From assembly GCF_001507435.1 (NCBI RefSeq), contig NZ_LMWH01000081.1:1-64000 (forward strand): a stretch of DNA of 64,000 nt, read 5' to 3'. The DNA is from Streptomyces sp. NRRL F-5122 (GTDB taxonomy: Bacteria; Actinomycetota; Actinomycetes; Streptomycetales; Streptomycetaceae). Each line of letters begins with the position of its first letter. Within the stretch, counting starts at the first letter, position 1. Positions 27,007-35,771 of this stretch are shown piece after piece. Below the pieces are notes generated by a model that was not told where the DNA came from, searched no databases, and was given only the letters and a program-made list of their open reading frames with translations. The position numbers were made by a program, and so were the translations under genes.

Positions 27007-27534
27007 GTGATCAGCCAGCCAAGCAGGCACTGCACGGTGGAGCTCCAAGCCCTGCCGTCGCGGATCGGACAAGTCCGCAGAATCGTATCGGCGCAGTTGC
27101 GCTACTGGCACCTCGATCCCTTGATAGACCGGGCGGCGCTCGGTGTGACGGAGCTGTTGACCAACGTCCACCTGCACGCCCAGCCCGACAAGACCTGCAC
27201 CGTGGAGATGGAACTGCTGCTCGACCGGCTCACCGTCTCGGTGCACGACCACGATCCGCGACTGCCGCAGTTGTGCCACGCGGACGTCTCCGCCACCAGC
27301 GGGCGCGGACTCGCGATGGTCGCCGCGGTGGCCGACAGCTGGGGTGCGCGCCCGGACGGCGACTCGGGCAAAGTCGTCTGGTTCACGCTGCCCGCCCCGT
27401 CCTCGGCACCGTCCCGTCCGGTGCGCACCCTCACGCCGTACGAGGCCGCGCTCGAGACGTCGGCTCGCTCGCTCGCGGTCGACGAGCGCAGGACGGAACA
27501 CGTTTCTCCCGCCCGGTCCGCCGTTGCCGGCTGA
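27007..27534 (+). CDS. RsbW-like ATP-binding protein
   Basis: This 175-residue protein has a GHKL ATPase domain (N-box ALGVTELLTNVHLHA, lid motif SGRGLAMVAAVADSWGARPD) followed by a short low-complexity tail. Such stand-alone ATPases are abundant in streptomycetes and are thought to act as anti-sigma factors or kinases of anti-anti-sigma proteins. The GTG start at 27007 has GGGGAG upstream. No sigma gene is adjacent, so its partner is unknown. Confidence 0.87.
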   Translation: MISQPSRHCTVELQALPSRIGQVRRIVSAQLRYWHLDPLIDRAALGVTELLTNVHLHAQPDKTCTVEMELLLDRLTVSVHDHDPRLPQLCHADVSATSGRGLAMVAAVADSWGARPDGDSGKVVWFTLPAPSSAPSRPVRTLTPYEAALETSARSLAVDERRTEHVSPARSAVAG

Positions 27535-27543
27535 CCGGGCGGT

Positions 27544-27578
27544 GAGCCCGCCCCCGGGTGCGGCCCGGGCGCGGGCTC
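27544..27578. terminator. Bidirectional hairpin between convergent genes
   Basis: Arms of 15 nt (27544-27558 and 27564-27578) pair with one mismatch around a 5-nt loop, between the RsbW-like gene and the FtsX permease 3' end. It probably serves both strands. Confidence 0.65.
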
Positions 27579-27585
27579 GCGCGGA

Positions 27586-30147
27586 TCACTCCGCGGCGAT
27601 GGCGCGCAGGACGTCCAGGCGTGCGGCTCGCCGGGCCGGGCGCAGGCCCGCGAGCGCACCGGCCGCGAGACCCACCAGCGCCACCACCGCGAGCCGCACG
27701 GGAGGCAGCGCGAAAGCGAACGCGGTGTCGGACGCGCCGCCGGAGGCCTCCACCAGGACCCAGCCGAGGAAGGCACCGAGGACCAGCCCGCCGGTCGTAC
27801 CGAAGGCGGCCACGAGGACCGACTCCCAACGGACCGTCGCCCGCAGTTGGGACCGTGTCTGCCCCACGGCCCTGAGCAACCCGAGCTCGCGGGTGCGCTC
27901 GTGGATCGCCAGCGTCAGGGTGTTGGCGATGCCGAGCAGGGCGATGAGCACCGCCAGTGCCAGGAGCGCGTAGACGAGGCTCAGCATCATGTCGATACCG
28001 CCCGCCGACGACTGCGCGTACTCGTCCCGGGTCTGCACCGACGGGTTGCCGAACCGCTCCGCCACCCGCTGCACCGCCGCCTTCCCGTCGGCCGGGTCCA
28101 CACCGGGCCTGAAGGCGACGGCGACGAGCGTGTCGGAGTCCTGGGTGCGGTGCGGGGCCCAGGCGGCACGGGTGATGACGTAGTCGCCCGCGAGTTCCGA
28201 CCGGCCGTAGACCGCACGGACCGTGAAGGGCTGCGTGGTCCCGTCGGTGAAGGTGAGCCTGGCCGTGCCGCCGACCGCCAGATGCTGCCGGCCGGCCTCC
28301 TCCTCGGTGATCGCGATGCCGTCGCTGCCGAGGTGGTCCAGGGAGCCGCGTACGGTGCCGAGGTCGAAGACCCGTCCCAGTGCGCCGGGATCGGTCACGG
28401 TCAGGGCCCGGCCGCCGCCGTCCACCTTCGCCACCCCGCGGCCCAGGCCTACGGCGTCCGCGACGGCGGGCTGCCGTGCGATCGCGGGGGCCAGTTTCGG
28501 GCTCAGCCCGCTGCCGCCCGCGCCGAACGAGGGGTTGCTGACGGCGACGTCACCGGCGAACGAGCGCGACACGGTCCGGTCCATCGTGGCCTTCAGGGAC
28601 GCACCGAACACGGTGAACAGCGACACCACGGCGACACCGATCATCAGGGCGCTCGCGGTCGCCGCGGTCCGCTTGGGACTGCGCAGGGCGTTGCGGCGGG
28701 CGAGGCCGCCGGTGACACCGCGCAGCCGGTCGACCGGGACACCGAGCGCACGCACCGCGACCCGCGACGCGGCCGGGCCGAGCACCACGAACGCGACGAG
28801 GGCGAGGACGGCACCGAGACCGGCCGACCACAGAGAGGGACTCACCAGTACTCCGACGAGGGTGCTCGCGAGGGCCGCCGCCGCGCACGCGCCACCGACG
28901 ACCGTGCGCGTGCGGCTGCCCGCGGACCGGTCGACGGCGCTCTCCCGCAGCGCGGCGAGCGGTGCGGTGCGTCCGGCCCGTACGGCGGGCAGCAGGGCGG
29001 AGCCGAGGCAGACCAGGATGCCGACCGCGAGCGGCAGCAGCAGGGACAGGGCCCCGACCACCAGACCGCCCTCGGGGAAGGGGAATCCGATGGCCGGGAA
29101 GAGGGCCTGGAGCCCGGCCGCGATACCGAGGCCGCCCAGCAGCCCGGCGGCCGACGCCACGACGGCGACGGCACCGGCCTCGACGAGCGTGGCGACGGCC
29201 ACCTGTCGGCGCGAGGCGCCGAGCGCACGCAACAGGGCGTTGTCCCGCGTGCGCTGGGCGACGACGATCGCGAACGTGTTGTGGATGGAGAAGGTCGCCA
29301 CGAGCAGCGCGACCCCGGAGAACACCAGGAGGAAAGTGGTGAACAGGGTGAGGAACTGGCTGGAGATCATCTCCGTGTTCTCCCGCGCCGACTCCTGACC
29401 GGTGATGGCCTCGACCCCCTTGGGCAGCACGGAGGTCAGCTCGGAGACGAGCCGTGCCTGGCTCACCCCGGGACCGGCCCGCACCTGGATGCTCGCGGCC
29501 TGACCGGGCTCGGCGGTGAGGTACTTCTCGGCGTCGGCACGGGTCATGCCGGTGAAGGTCACCTGCGCCATGCCGTCCTGGCCGCCGAAGGTCGCGAGCC
29601 CGACCACGGTCACCTCGACGGGGTCGGGTGTGCGCAGGGTCGTCGTGTCCCCGATCCTCAGACCGCCCTTTTCGGCGGCGCCCCGGTTGACGACGACCTC
29701 ACCGCTCCTCGCCGGGGCCCTGCCCTCCGCGATCCGGTAAGGGTTGAGCCGGGAGTCGGTGATCCAGTTGCCCGCGAGGGTGGGCGGGCCCTGGCCGCCG
29801 ACGGGCTTGCCGTCGGCGCCCACGAGCTGGCCCCGGCCCTCGATCCGGGGCACCGCGGCGGCGACCCCGGGGACCTTCTCGATCGTGGGGACGAGCGAGG
29901 TGTCCACGGGCTGCCGGACGCCCTGGCTCTCGCCGGGCGTGGTGATGGTGTCGGCGCTGCGCACGACGGCGTCGGTGCCGGCGGTCGCATCGCCGAACAT
30001 GCTGCTGAAGCTCGCCCGCAGTGTGTCGCCCATGACGAGCGTGCCCGCCAGGAAGGCCACGCCGAGGAACACCGCGAGGAAGGTACCGGCGAAGCGCCTC
30101 TTGTGCGCGCGCAGCGAGGACACGCTCAGGCGCAGGGAGGCGTTCAC
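27586..30147 (-). CDS. FtsX-type ABC transporter permease
   Basis: This 853-residue protein has an N-terminal helix and a periplasmic MacB-like domain, then two FtsX-type domains of about three to four helices each, separated by a second extracytoplasmic domain. The pattern (SLRAHKRRFAGTFLAVFLGVAF at the start and RTRELGLLRAVGQTRSQLRA late) is that of duplicated actinobacterial permeases which export peptides or lipids or transmit force. The GTG start overlaps the stop of the ATPase gene by 4 nt (GTGA), which indicates translational coupling. Confidence 0.93.
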   Translation of the reverse strand: MNASLRLSVSSLRAHKRRFAGTFLAVFLGVAFLAGTLVMGDTLRASFSSMFGDATAGTDAVVRSADTITTPGESQGVRQPVDTSLVPTIEKVPGVAAAVPRIEGRGQLVGADGKPVGGQGPPTLAGNWITDSRLNPYRIAEGRAPARSGEVVVNRGAAEKGGLRIGDTTTLRTPDPVEVTVVGLATFGGQDGMAQVTFTGMTRADAEKYLTAEPGQAASIQVRAGPGVSQARLVSELTSVLPKGVEAITGQESARENTEMISSQFLTLFTTFLLVFSGVALLVATFSIHNTFAIVVAQRTRDNALLRALGASRRQVAVATLVEAGAVAVVASAAGLLGGLGIAAGLQALFPAIGFPFPEGGLVVGALSLLLPLAVGILVCLGSALLPAVRAGRTAPLAALRESAVDRSAGSRTRTVVGGACAAAALASTLVGVLVSPSLWSAGLGAVLALVAFVVLGPAASRVAVRALGVPVDRLRGVTGGLARRNALRSPKRTAATASALMIGVAVVSLFTVFGASLKATMDRTVSRSFAGDVAVSNPSFGAGGSGLSPKLAPAIARQPAVADAVGLGRGVAKVDGGGRALTVTDPGALGRVFDLGTVRGSLDHLGSDGIAITEEEAGRQHLAVGGTARLTFTDGTTQPFTVRAVYGRSELAGDYVITRAAWAPHRTQDSDTLVAVAFRPGVDPADGKAAVQRVAERFGNPSVQTRDEYAQSSAGGIDMMLSLVYALLALAVLIALLGIANTLTLAIHERTRELGLLRAVGQTRSQLRATVRWESVLVAAFGTTGGLVLGAFLGWVLVEASGGASDTAFAFALPPVRLAVVALVGLAAGALAGLRPARRAARLDVLRAIAAE

Positions 30148-30974
30148 GACTTCACCTCGAACGCCTTCAATCGGTCGAGGACCTTCTCGGGCGTCGGCGC
30201 ATCCATACGGTCCACCAGGCGTCCGTCGGCGAGGAAGACGACCTCGTCGGCGTGGGCGGCGGCGACGGGATCATGGGTGACCATGACGACCGTGCGCTCG
30301 GTCTCGCGCACGGCGCGGCCGAGCAGCCCGAGCACCTCCTCGCCGGAGCGGGAGTCGAGGTTGCCGGTGGGTTCGTCGGCGAAGACCACATCGGGCCGCC
30401 CCGCGAACGCCCGTGCCACGGCGACGCGTTGCTGCTGGCCACCGGAGAGTTCGGCCGGACGGTGGTGCAACCGGTCGCGCAGTCCGACGACATCGACGAG
30501 GGCGTCGATCCACTCCCGGTCGCCCCTGCCGCCGGCCAGGTCGAGGGGGAGTGTGATGTTCTCCGCGACGGTGAGCGTCGGCACCAGGTTGAAGGCCTGG
30601 AAGACGAAGCCGATCCGGTCACGGCGCAGGAGCGTCAGCCGGCGGTCGTCCAGGCTGCTCAGATCGGTGTCACCGATGAGGGCGGAACCGGAGGTGAGGG
30701 TGTCGAGTCCGGCGGCGCAGTGCATCAGCGTCGACTTGCCGGATCCCGAGGGCCCCATGATGGCGGTGAAGCGGCCCGCCGGAAAGGCGACGCTCACCCC
30801 GTCCAGGGCCCGGACCGCGGTGTCGCCGCTCCCGTACACCTTGACGGCGTCGACGACCTGCGCGGCCGTCCGTGCGGCGGTGGCCGTGGGAGCGGTCCGA
30901 TGCGATCCCCGCGAGGCGTTTCCCTCCGCGGGGATCTCGTCCGGGACAGTGGTGGGCGTCGGGCCGGAACTCAT
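30144..30974 (-). CDS. ABC transporter ATP-binding protein (MacB/LolD type)
   Basis: This 276-residue protein has Walker A GPSGSGKST, a Q-loop in VFQAFNLVPTLT, signature LSGGQQQRVAVARA, Walker B VVFADEPTGNLDS and an H-loop in VMVTHD. An N-terminal extension of about 40 residues is poorly conserved. It supplies energy to the FtsX-type permease. The ATG at 30974 has AAGGGCGG upstream and overlaps the SHOCT gene stop by 4 nt (ATGA), so the three genes form a tight operon. Confidence 0.93.
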   Translation of the reverse strand: MSSGPTPTTVPDEIPAEGNASRGSHRTAPTATAARTAAQVVDAVKVYGSGDTAVRALDGVSVAFPAGRFTAIMGPSGSGKSTLMHCAAGLDTLTSGSALIGDTDLSSLDDRRLTLLRRDRIGFVFQAFNLVPTLTVAENITLPLDLAGGRGDREWIDALVDVVGLRDRLHHRPAELSGGQQQRVAVARAFAGRPDVVFADEPTGNLDSRSGEEVLGLLGRAVRETERTVVMVTHDPVAAAHADEVVFLADGRLVDRMDAPTPEKVLDRLKAFEVKS

Positions 30975-31258
30975 GCGGCACCGCCCTTGCCCGTGCGGCC
31001 GAACTGGTCGTCGAGGACGGAGAGGCGGCGCCAGTACTCGTCCTCGTCGATCTCTCCGGAGGCGAAGCGCCGGCCGAGCACCGCGATCGGCGAGTCGCCC
31101 GCCGGACGGCCGTCCACGGCGCGCCAGGGTGCGCCACGCCCGCGCCATGCGGTGCGGCGCAGGACCGTCACGACGCCGATCACGACGGCCGCCCAGATCA
31201 GCGGGAAGAACAGGATCCAGGGGCCGGGGCCGCCGTCCCAGTGGGCCAGGGTCTGCAT
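30971..31258 (-). CDS. Small membrane protein with SHOCT domain
   Basis: This 95-residue protein has one membrane helix (WILFFPLIWAAVVIGVVTVL) followed by a C-terminal SHOCT domain (LGRRFASGEIDEDEYWRRLSVLDDQF). SHOCT domains are short oligomerisation segments often found on membrane proteins near transporters. It is the first gene of the SHOCT/ATPase/permease operon and may stabilise the complex (inference). Confidence 0.85.
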   Translation of the reverse strand: MQTLAHWDGGPGPWILFFPLIWAAVVIGVVTVLRRTAWRGRGAPWRAVDGRPAGDSPIAVLGRRFASGEIDEDEYWRRLSVLDDQFGRTGKGGAA

Positions 31259-31350
31259 CTCGGGTCATCTCCTCGGTGTATTGCTGCGGGATGCCTCGAG
31301 ACTGGCGCCGGACGGGGGTCCGGGTCGTCGTACGGCCAGCGGCACTGTGT

Positions 31351-31368
31351 GTACCCCCGCGGGAGTAC
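31351..31368. promoter_or_regulatory. 18-bp near-perfect palindrome with GTACTCCCG half-site (site A)
   Basis: GTACCCCCGCGGGAGTAC is symmetric apart from one base pair. It lies 93 bp upstream of the SHOCT gene and 20 bp before the divergent LysR start. Its reverse complement matches the site at 48148-48165 in 15 of 18 positions, including an identical GTACTCCCG half, so one regulator probably recognises both. Confidence 0.55.
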
Positions 31369-31388
31369 GTGTGCGGGCGGCCGCATTC

Positions 31389-32306
31389 ATGTCTTGGTTG
31401 TTCGACCCGCGGCATCTGGTGACCCTTGCGGCTGTCGTGCGGCACCGCTCGTTCGCCGCTGCCGCAGAGGAGCTGGGCTACACCCAGTCCGCGGTCTCGC
31501 AGCAGGTCGCGGAACTGGAACGGCGGGTCGGTGCGCGAGTCGTGGTCCGGCGGCCCGTCAGTGCGACCGAGGCCGGGCAGGTCCTCCTCGACACCGAGGC
31601 CGCGATCAGCGTGTCGATGAGTCGCGCCGCCACCGAGCTCGCGGCGCTCGCGGACGGAACCGGCGGCGAGGTGCGGCTCGGCGCGTTCATCTCGGCGGCA
31701 GCCTCCATCGTCCCTCCCGCGCTCGCACGCCTGCGTTCGACCCATCCGGCAGTTCACATCACACTCCGTGAACTTGAGCAGCGCGAAACGCATGCGCTGC
31801 TGTTCCGGGGAGAGATCGACCTGGCCATCACCTTCGACTACGAACACGCTCCCGGACCGGTGCCCACCGGGCTCACACAAGAGCACCTCATGGACGATCC
31901 GATCATGGTCGTCCTTCCCGTCGGTCATCCTCTGGCCGGGACCGACGGTGTCACCCCGGCCGACCTGCCGTCGGACGCATGGATCAACACCGCGGTCGAC
32001 GCCCGCGACTTGGCAGCGTCACCTCTCGACGGCGACCGGGGAAGCGGACATCGTCTGGACTTCCACGGCATGGACTTCCGCACTGCGCTCAATCTCGTCG
32101 CGGCGGGTCTCGGCGTCGCGCTGCTGCCGCGATTGTTGCTGTTGGACGCCCCGCCGAGCGTCGTGGCTCTGCCCATGCGGCAACCCACACTCGTCCGTCG
32201 TCTCTACACCTGCCGGCTCGATACGAGAGGCGTCACCGCATCGATCAGGCGGCTGGAGATGTACCTGCGGGAGGCAGCGACGGAACTGTCAGCTACTCGG
32301 CCGTGA
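31389..32306 (+). CDS. LysR-family transcriptional regulator
   Basis: This 305-residue protein has an N-terminal winged helix (HRSFAAAAEELGYTQSAVSQ QVAELERRVG) and a type 2 periplasmic-binding-like effector domain (EVRLGAFISAAASIVPPALA, IDLAITFDYEH). Such regulators usually bind small acids or amino acids. The start at 31389 begins a typical LysR sequence. It is divergent from the SHOCT-ABC operon, which could be its target, but the palindrome in the gap matches a two-component site elsewhere, so the control may be mixed. Confidence 0.9.
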   Translation: MSWLFDPRHLVTLAAVVRHRSFAAAAEELGYTQSAVSQQVAELERRVGARVVVRRPVSATEAGQVLLDTEAAISVSMSRAATELAALADGTGGEVRLGAFISAAASIVPPALARLRSTHPAVHITLRELEQRETHALLFRGEIDLAITFDYEHAPGPVPTGLTQEHLMDDPIMVVLPVGHPLAGTDGVTPADLPSDAWINTAVDARDLAASPLDGDRGSGHRLDFHGMDFRTALNLVAAGLGVALLPRLLLLDAPPSVVALPMRQPTLVRRLYTCRLDTRGVTASIRRLEMYLREAATELSATRP

Positions 32307-32319
32307 ACGACCGAGCTTG

Positions 32320-32349
32320 TTGACTCGGTTCGATACGGCTTTGTTTATG
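32320..32349 (+). promoter_or_regulatory. Promoter-like sequence in the gap after the LysR gene
   Basis: TTGACT (32320-32325) and TTTATG (32344-32349) are spaced 18 nt apart in an A/T-richer stretch reading plus, but no plus-strand gene follows within 2 kb. It may drive a small RNA or be fortuitous. Confidence 0.25.
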
Positions 32350-32584
32350 CTCCCGACTGCCCCTACGGCAGGGCGGTCACGGGTCACATCTGCCGGTCCC
32401 CGCTCAGGCGGGGGCCGGGTCGGGCATGTTGACGAATACCCACGCCGTGGCCCCTCGCGGCGACGTGGTCGGCCCCTGCCGGTTGCCGGCGACACGAACG
32501 GCTCATGGGATGGCGTGCCCCGAGCACTTCTCCCGGCGCCCCCGGCACTCGCAACCGCCTGCCGCATCGCTGCGGTACGCCGGA

Positions 32585-33823
32585 TCAGGCGAGCGCCGCC
32601 AGCGGATCGTCGAGCACCGGCTGCCAGGCCAGTTCCGCCGCGCCCACCAGGCTGTTGTGGTCCAGGGTGCAGGGGAGGATGGGGACGCCTCCGCTGCGGC
32701 CCCACAGACTGCGGTCCGCGACGACGGCCCGCAGCCGCTCGGGGTCGGTGTCCACCAGGGTGCGGTGCAGTCCGCCGAGGATGATGCGGTCCGGATTGAG
32801 GATGTTGACCAGTCCGGACAGGCCGAGACCCAGCCGGTCGATCAGCGCCTCCACGGCGGTACGGACGGCCGGGTCGTCCGGGTATCGGGTGCGGATGAGC
32901 TCGTTGGCCTGCTCAAGCTGCGACACCTCGGGCCCGGCGTCGTGGCCTGCCTCCTCGAGGAAGGCCAGCGGGTCCGCCTCCACGTCGAGGCAGCCGCGGC
33001 TGCCGCAGTGGCAGGAGCGTCCCTCGGGGTTGACGGTCAGATGTCCCACTTCGAGCGCGAGTCCCGAACTGCCCGTGTGCAGCCGCCCGTCGAGTACCAG
33101 CGCACCACCCACGCCCCGGTGCCCGGTGGCCACGCACAACAGGTCACGGGAACCGCGACCGGCCCCGTGGCGGTGCTCGGCGAGCGCGGCGAGGTTGACG
33201 TCGTTGGCGGCGAAGGCGGGCCCGGCGATGCCCGCGGCGCGCACGCACTCGGCGAAGATCTCCCGCACGGGGGCGCCCGGAGGCCATGCGAGATGGAGCG
33301 GGTTGAGGGCGAGGCCTTCGGGTTCGGCGACCGCCGACGGCACTGCGAGTCCCGCGCCCACGCAGCGCCGTCCGGTCCGGCGCAGCAGCTCGTTGCCCGC
33401 CTCCACCACCGAACCGAGCACCTTCGCCGGGTCGGCGTCGACGGTCTCGCAACCGGGCGCGGTCGCGACGATACGGCCGCCGAGCCCGACCAGCGCGGCC
33501 CGGAAGCCGTCCGCGTGCACCTGGGCGGCGAGTGCGACGGGACCGTCCTCGGCGACCTCCAGCCGGTGCGAGGGACGGCCTTGCGCGCCGGCCGCGGCAC
33601 CCGGATGCGCGTCGACCCGGATCAGGCCGAGCGCCTCCAGCTCGGCGGCCACCGCTCCCGCGGTCGCCCGGGTGACGCCCAGTTCGGCGGTGAGCACGGC
33701 ACGGGTCGGGGCACGCCCGGTGTGCACCAGCTCCAGCGCGGGACCGAGCGCCCCGCGCCCACGGTCCAGCCGCGTCCGGGTGTTCCCTTCCCCTGTCGTC
33801 CGGGGGGCCGCCTTGCCAGTCAT
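32585..33823 (-). CDS. ROK-family transcriptional regulator
   Basis: This 412-residue protein has an N-terminal winged helix (RAPTRAVLTAELGVTRATAG) and a ROK sugar-kinase-like domain. The zinc-binding segment GHLTVNPEGRSCHCGSRGCL has the CHCGSRGC cysteines of ROK proteins. Such proteins sense sugars and control their uptake or use. The ATG overlaps the alkB stop by 4 nt (ATGA). The sugar cannot be read from the sequence. Confidence 0.9.
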   Translation of the reverse strand: MTGKAAPRTTGEGNTRTRLDRGRGALGPALELVHTGRAPTRAVLTAELGVTRATAGAVAAELEALGLIRVDAHPGAAAGAQGRPSHRLEVAEDGPVALAAQVHADGFRAALVGLGGRIVATAPGCETVDADPAKVLGSVVEAGNELLRRTGRRCVGAGLAVPSAVAEPEGLALNPLHLAWPPGAPVREIFAECVRAAGIAGPAFAANDVNLAALAEHRHGAGRGSRDLLCVATGHRGVGGALVLDGRLHTGSSGLALEVGHLTVNPEGRSCHCGSRGCLDVEADPLAFLEEAGHDAGPEVSQLEQANELIRTRYPDDPAVRTAVEALIDRLGLGLSGLVNILNPDRIILGGLHRTLVDTDPERLRAVVADRSLWGRSGGVPILPCTLDHNSLVGAAELAWQPVLDDPLAALA

Positions 33824-34509
33824 GGGGGCGAGTCTCCCATGATCCGCTCCGGATCCGTCCGGAGCCCGCTGACCCGCAGGGTGATGTTGAGCCGCCCCGT
33901 CAGTCCCAGTCCGGACGGCGCGGTCCCCGGACGCACCCGCGGCACCCCGTGGTAGGCGAATCGCGCCGGGCCGCCGAAGACGAAGAGGTCCCCGCTGCGC
34001 AGTTCCACGTCCGTGTACGGGCGTGCACGTGTCTCGGTGTTGCCGAAGCGGAAGACGCAGGAGTCGCCGAGGCTCAGTGACACGACGGGGGCACCGGACT
34101 TCTCGTCGCTGTCGCGGTGCATGCCCATATGGGCGTCCGCGTCATAGAAGTTGATCAGCGCGATGTCGTACGGCCCGCGGGGTACGGCGGCCGTGCCCAG
34201 TGCCGTCCCGACCGCCTCGCTGCCGAGTGCGGCCAGCCACTCGGGCAGCGGTTTCACGGGAGCGCCGTCGCCGTCGACGACCGTGCGGGCGTATCCGTAG
34301 GGATACCAGTGCAGGCCGAGGCAGACCTGCCGTGAGGTCATCGTGCCGCCCCCGGGGGTGTGCACGGCTCGCAGTCCGGCGGGCGGCCGGGCCCACTCGC
34401 GGCAGGCCTCCAGAAGCCGCAGCTGACGGCCCTCGTCCAGCCAGTCCGGCACATGGACCGCGCCGGTGACGACTTCGGTGCGGCTGCGCGGGAAGAGCTC
34501 GGCGTCCAT
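33820..34509 (-). CDS. alkB: AlkB-like 2-oxoglutarate/Fe(II) dioxygenase
   Basis: This 229-residue protein has the metal triad: His and Asp in GMHRDSDE and the distal His in FAYHGVPR, then the 2-oxoglutarate-binding Arg in GRLNITLR. AlkB removes alkyl groups from N1-A and N3-C in nucleic acids oxidatively, restoring the base. The ATG at 34509 begins the recognisable sequence. It is upstream of, and overlaps, the ROK regulator gene; the pairing with a sugar regulator is unexpected and may be positional only. Confidence 0.9.
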   Translation of the reverse strand: MDAELFPRSRTEVVTGAVHVPDWLDEGRQLRLLEACREWARPPAGLRAVHTPGGGTMTSRQVCLGLHWYPYGYARTVVDGDGAPVKPLPEWLAALGSEAVGTALGTAAVPRGPYDIALINFYDADAHMGMHRDSDEKSGAPVVSLSLGDSCVFRFGNTETRARPYTDVELRSGDLFVFGGPARFAYHGVPRVRPGTAPSGLGLTGRLNITLRVSGLRTDPERIMGDSPP

Positions 34510-34601
34510 GGACTCATCATCACGCAGCGCGCGACCCGCAAGACCGCCCGTCACTGCCGGGAACAGGGCCGGACCTGCCGCTCGGCTAGCCTGGACGCAC
34601 G

Positions 34602-35744
34602 ATGAACGACCGTATGACCACGCCCTGGGGCACCTGCACGCTGGCCCGCTTCCCCGAGGATCCCCGCGACCGGCTGCGTGCCTGGGACGCGTCCGACGCA
34701 TATCTGCTGCGGCACCTCGCGGCGGACGGCACCCGACTGGACGGCACGGTCGTGGTCCTCGGCGACCGGTGGGGTGCACTCACCACGGCCCTCGCGGCGC
34801 ACCGGCCGACCCTGATCACCGACTCCTTCCTGGCCCGCGAGGCGACCCGGGCGAACCTCGCGCGCAACGGCGTCGAGGTGGAGACGGCAAGGCTCCTGAC
34901 CACCCGGGACGGTCCGCCGGACCGCATCGACGTGCTCCTCGTACGGGTGCCGAAAAGCCTTGCCCTGCTGGAGGACCAGTTGCACCGGCTGGCACCCGCC
35001 GTGCACGAGGGGACGGTCGTCGTCGGCACGGGGATGGTGAAGGAGATCCACACCTCGACGCTGAAGCTGTTCGAGCGCGTTCTCGGCCCGACCCGCACCT
35101 CGCTCGCCGAGCAGAAGGCCCGGCTCGTCTTCTGCACCCCCGACCCGGCGCTCGTACGAGGCGCCAGCCCCTGGCCCTACCGCTACGAACTCCCCGACGG
35201 CACCGGTGCGTTGTCCGGACGGACCGTCACCAACCACGCGGGCGTCTTCTGCGCCGACCACCTCGACATCGGTACCCGGTTCTTCCTCGGTCATCTGCCG
35301 CAGGGCGGGGGTGCCCGCCGGATCGTCGACCTGGGCTGCGGCAACGGCGTGGTCGGGCTGGCCGCCGCCCTGGCCGAACCCGAGGCGGAGGTGGTGTTCG
35401 TCGACGAGTCCTACCAGGCGGTGGCCTCGGCGGAGGCGACCTACCGTGACAACGCCGGGGGGAAGGCGGAGTTCCTGGTGGGCGACGGCATGTCCGGGCT
35501 GCCGGACGCGAGCGTCGACCTCGTGCTCAGCAACCCGCCGTTCCACTCCCACCAGGCCACCACGGACGCCGTCGCCCGGCGGATGTTCTCGGGCGCACGG
35601 CGTGCCCTGCGGCCCGGTGGCGAGCTGTGGGTGGTCGGCAACCGTCACCTGGGTTACCACGTGACGCTGCGCCGCATCTTCGGCAACAGCGAACTGGTCG
35701 CGAGCAACGCCAAGTTCGTCGTCCTGAAGGCCGTCCGGAAGTAG
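34602..35744 (+). CDS. RlmG-like class I rRNA methyltransferase
   Basis: This 380-residue protein has a degenerate N-terminal Rossmann-like domain and a C-terminal SAM-binding domain (VDLGCGNGVVGLAAAL, then NPPFHSHQATTDAVARRMF). The NPPFH motif and the two-domain layout are those of RlmG/RsmC, which methylate N2 of a specific guanine in 23S or 16S rRNA. RlmG fits better by length and N-terminal domain. It is divergent from alkB across 92 bp. Confidence 0.85.
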   Translation: MNDRMTTPWGTCTLARFPEDPRDRLRAWDASDAYLLRHLAADGTRLDGTVVVLGDRWGALTTALAAHRPTLITDSFLAREATRANLARNGVEVETARLLTTRDGPPDRIDVLLVRVPKSLALLEDQLHRLAPAVHEGTVVVGTGMVKEIHTSTLKLFERVLGPTRTSLAEQKARLVFCTPDPALVRGASPWPYRYELPDGTGALSGRTVTNHAGVFCADHLDIGTRFFLGHLPQGGGARRIVDLGCGNGVVGLAAALAEPEAEVVFVDESYQAVASAEATYRDNAGGKAEFLVGDGMSGLPDASVDLVLSNPPFHSHQATTDAVARRMFSGARRALRPGGELWVVGNRHLGYHVTLRRIFGNSELVASNAKFVVLKAVRK

Positions 35745-35771
35745 CCGGAGCGGCATGCCCCACCGCGGCAT

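Noticed and set aside
27847..31422. Long plus-strand open frame of 1191 codons
   Set aside because: It is antisense to the ABC permease and ATPase genes, which carry clear motifs, and its translation is low in complexity with no family resemblance.
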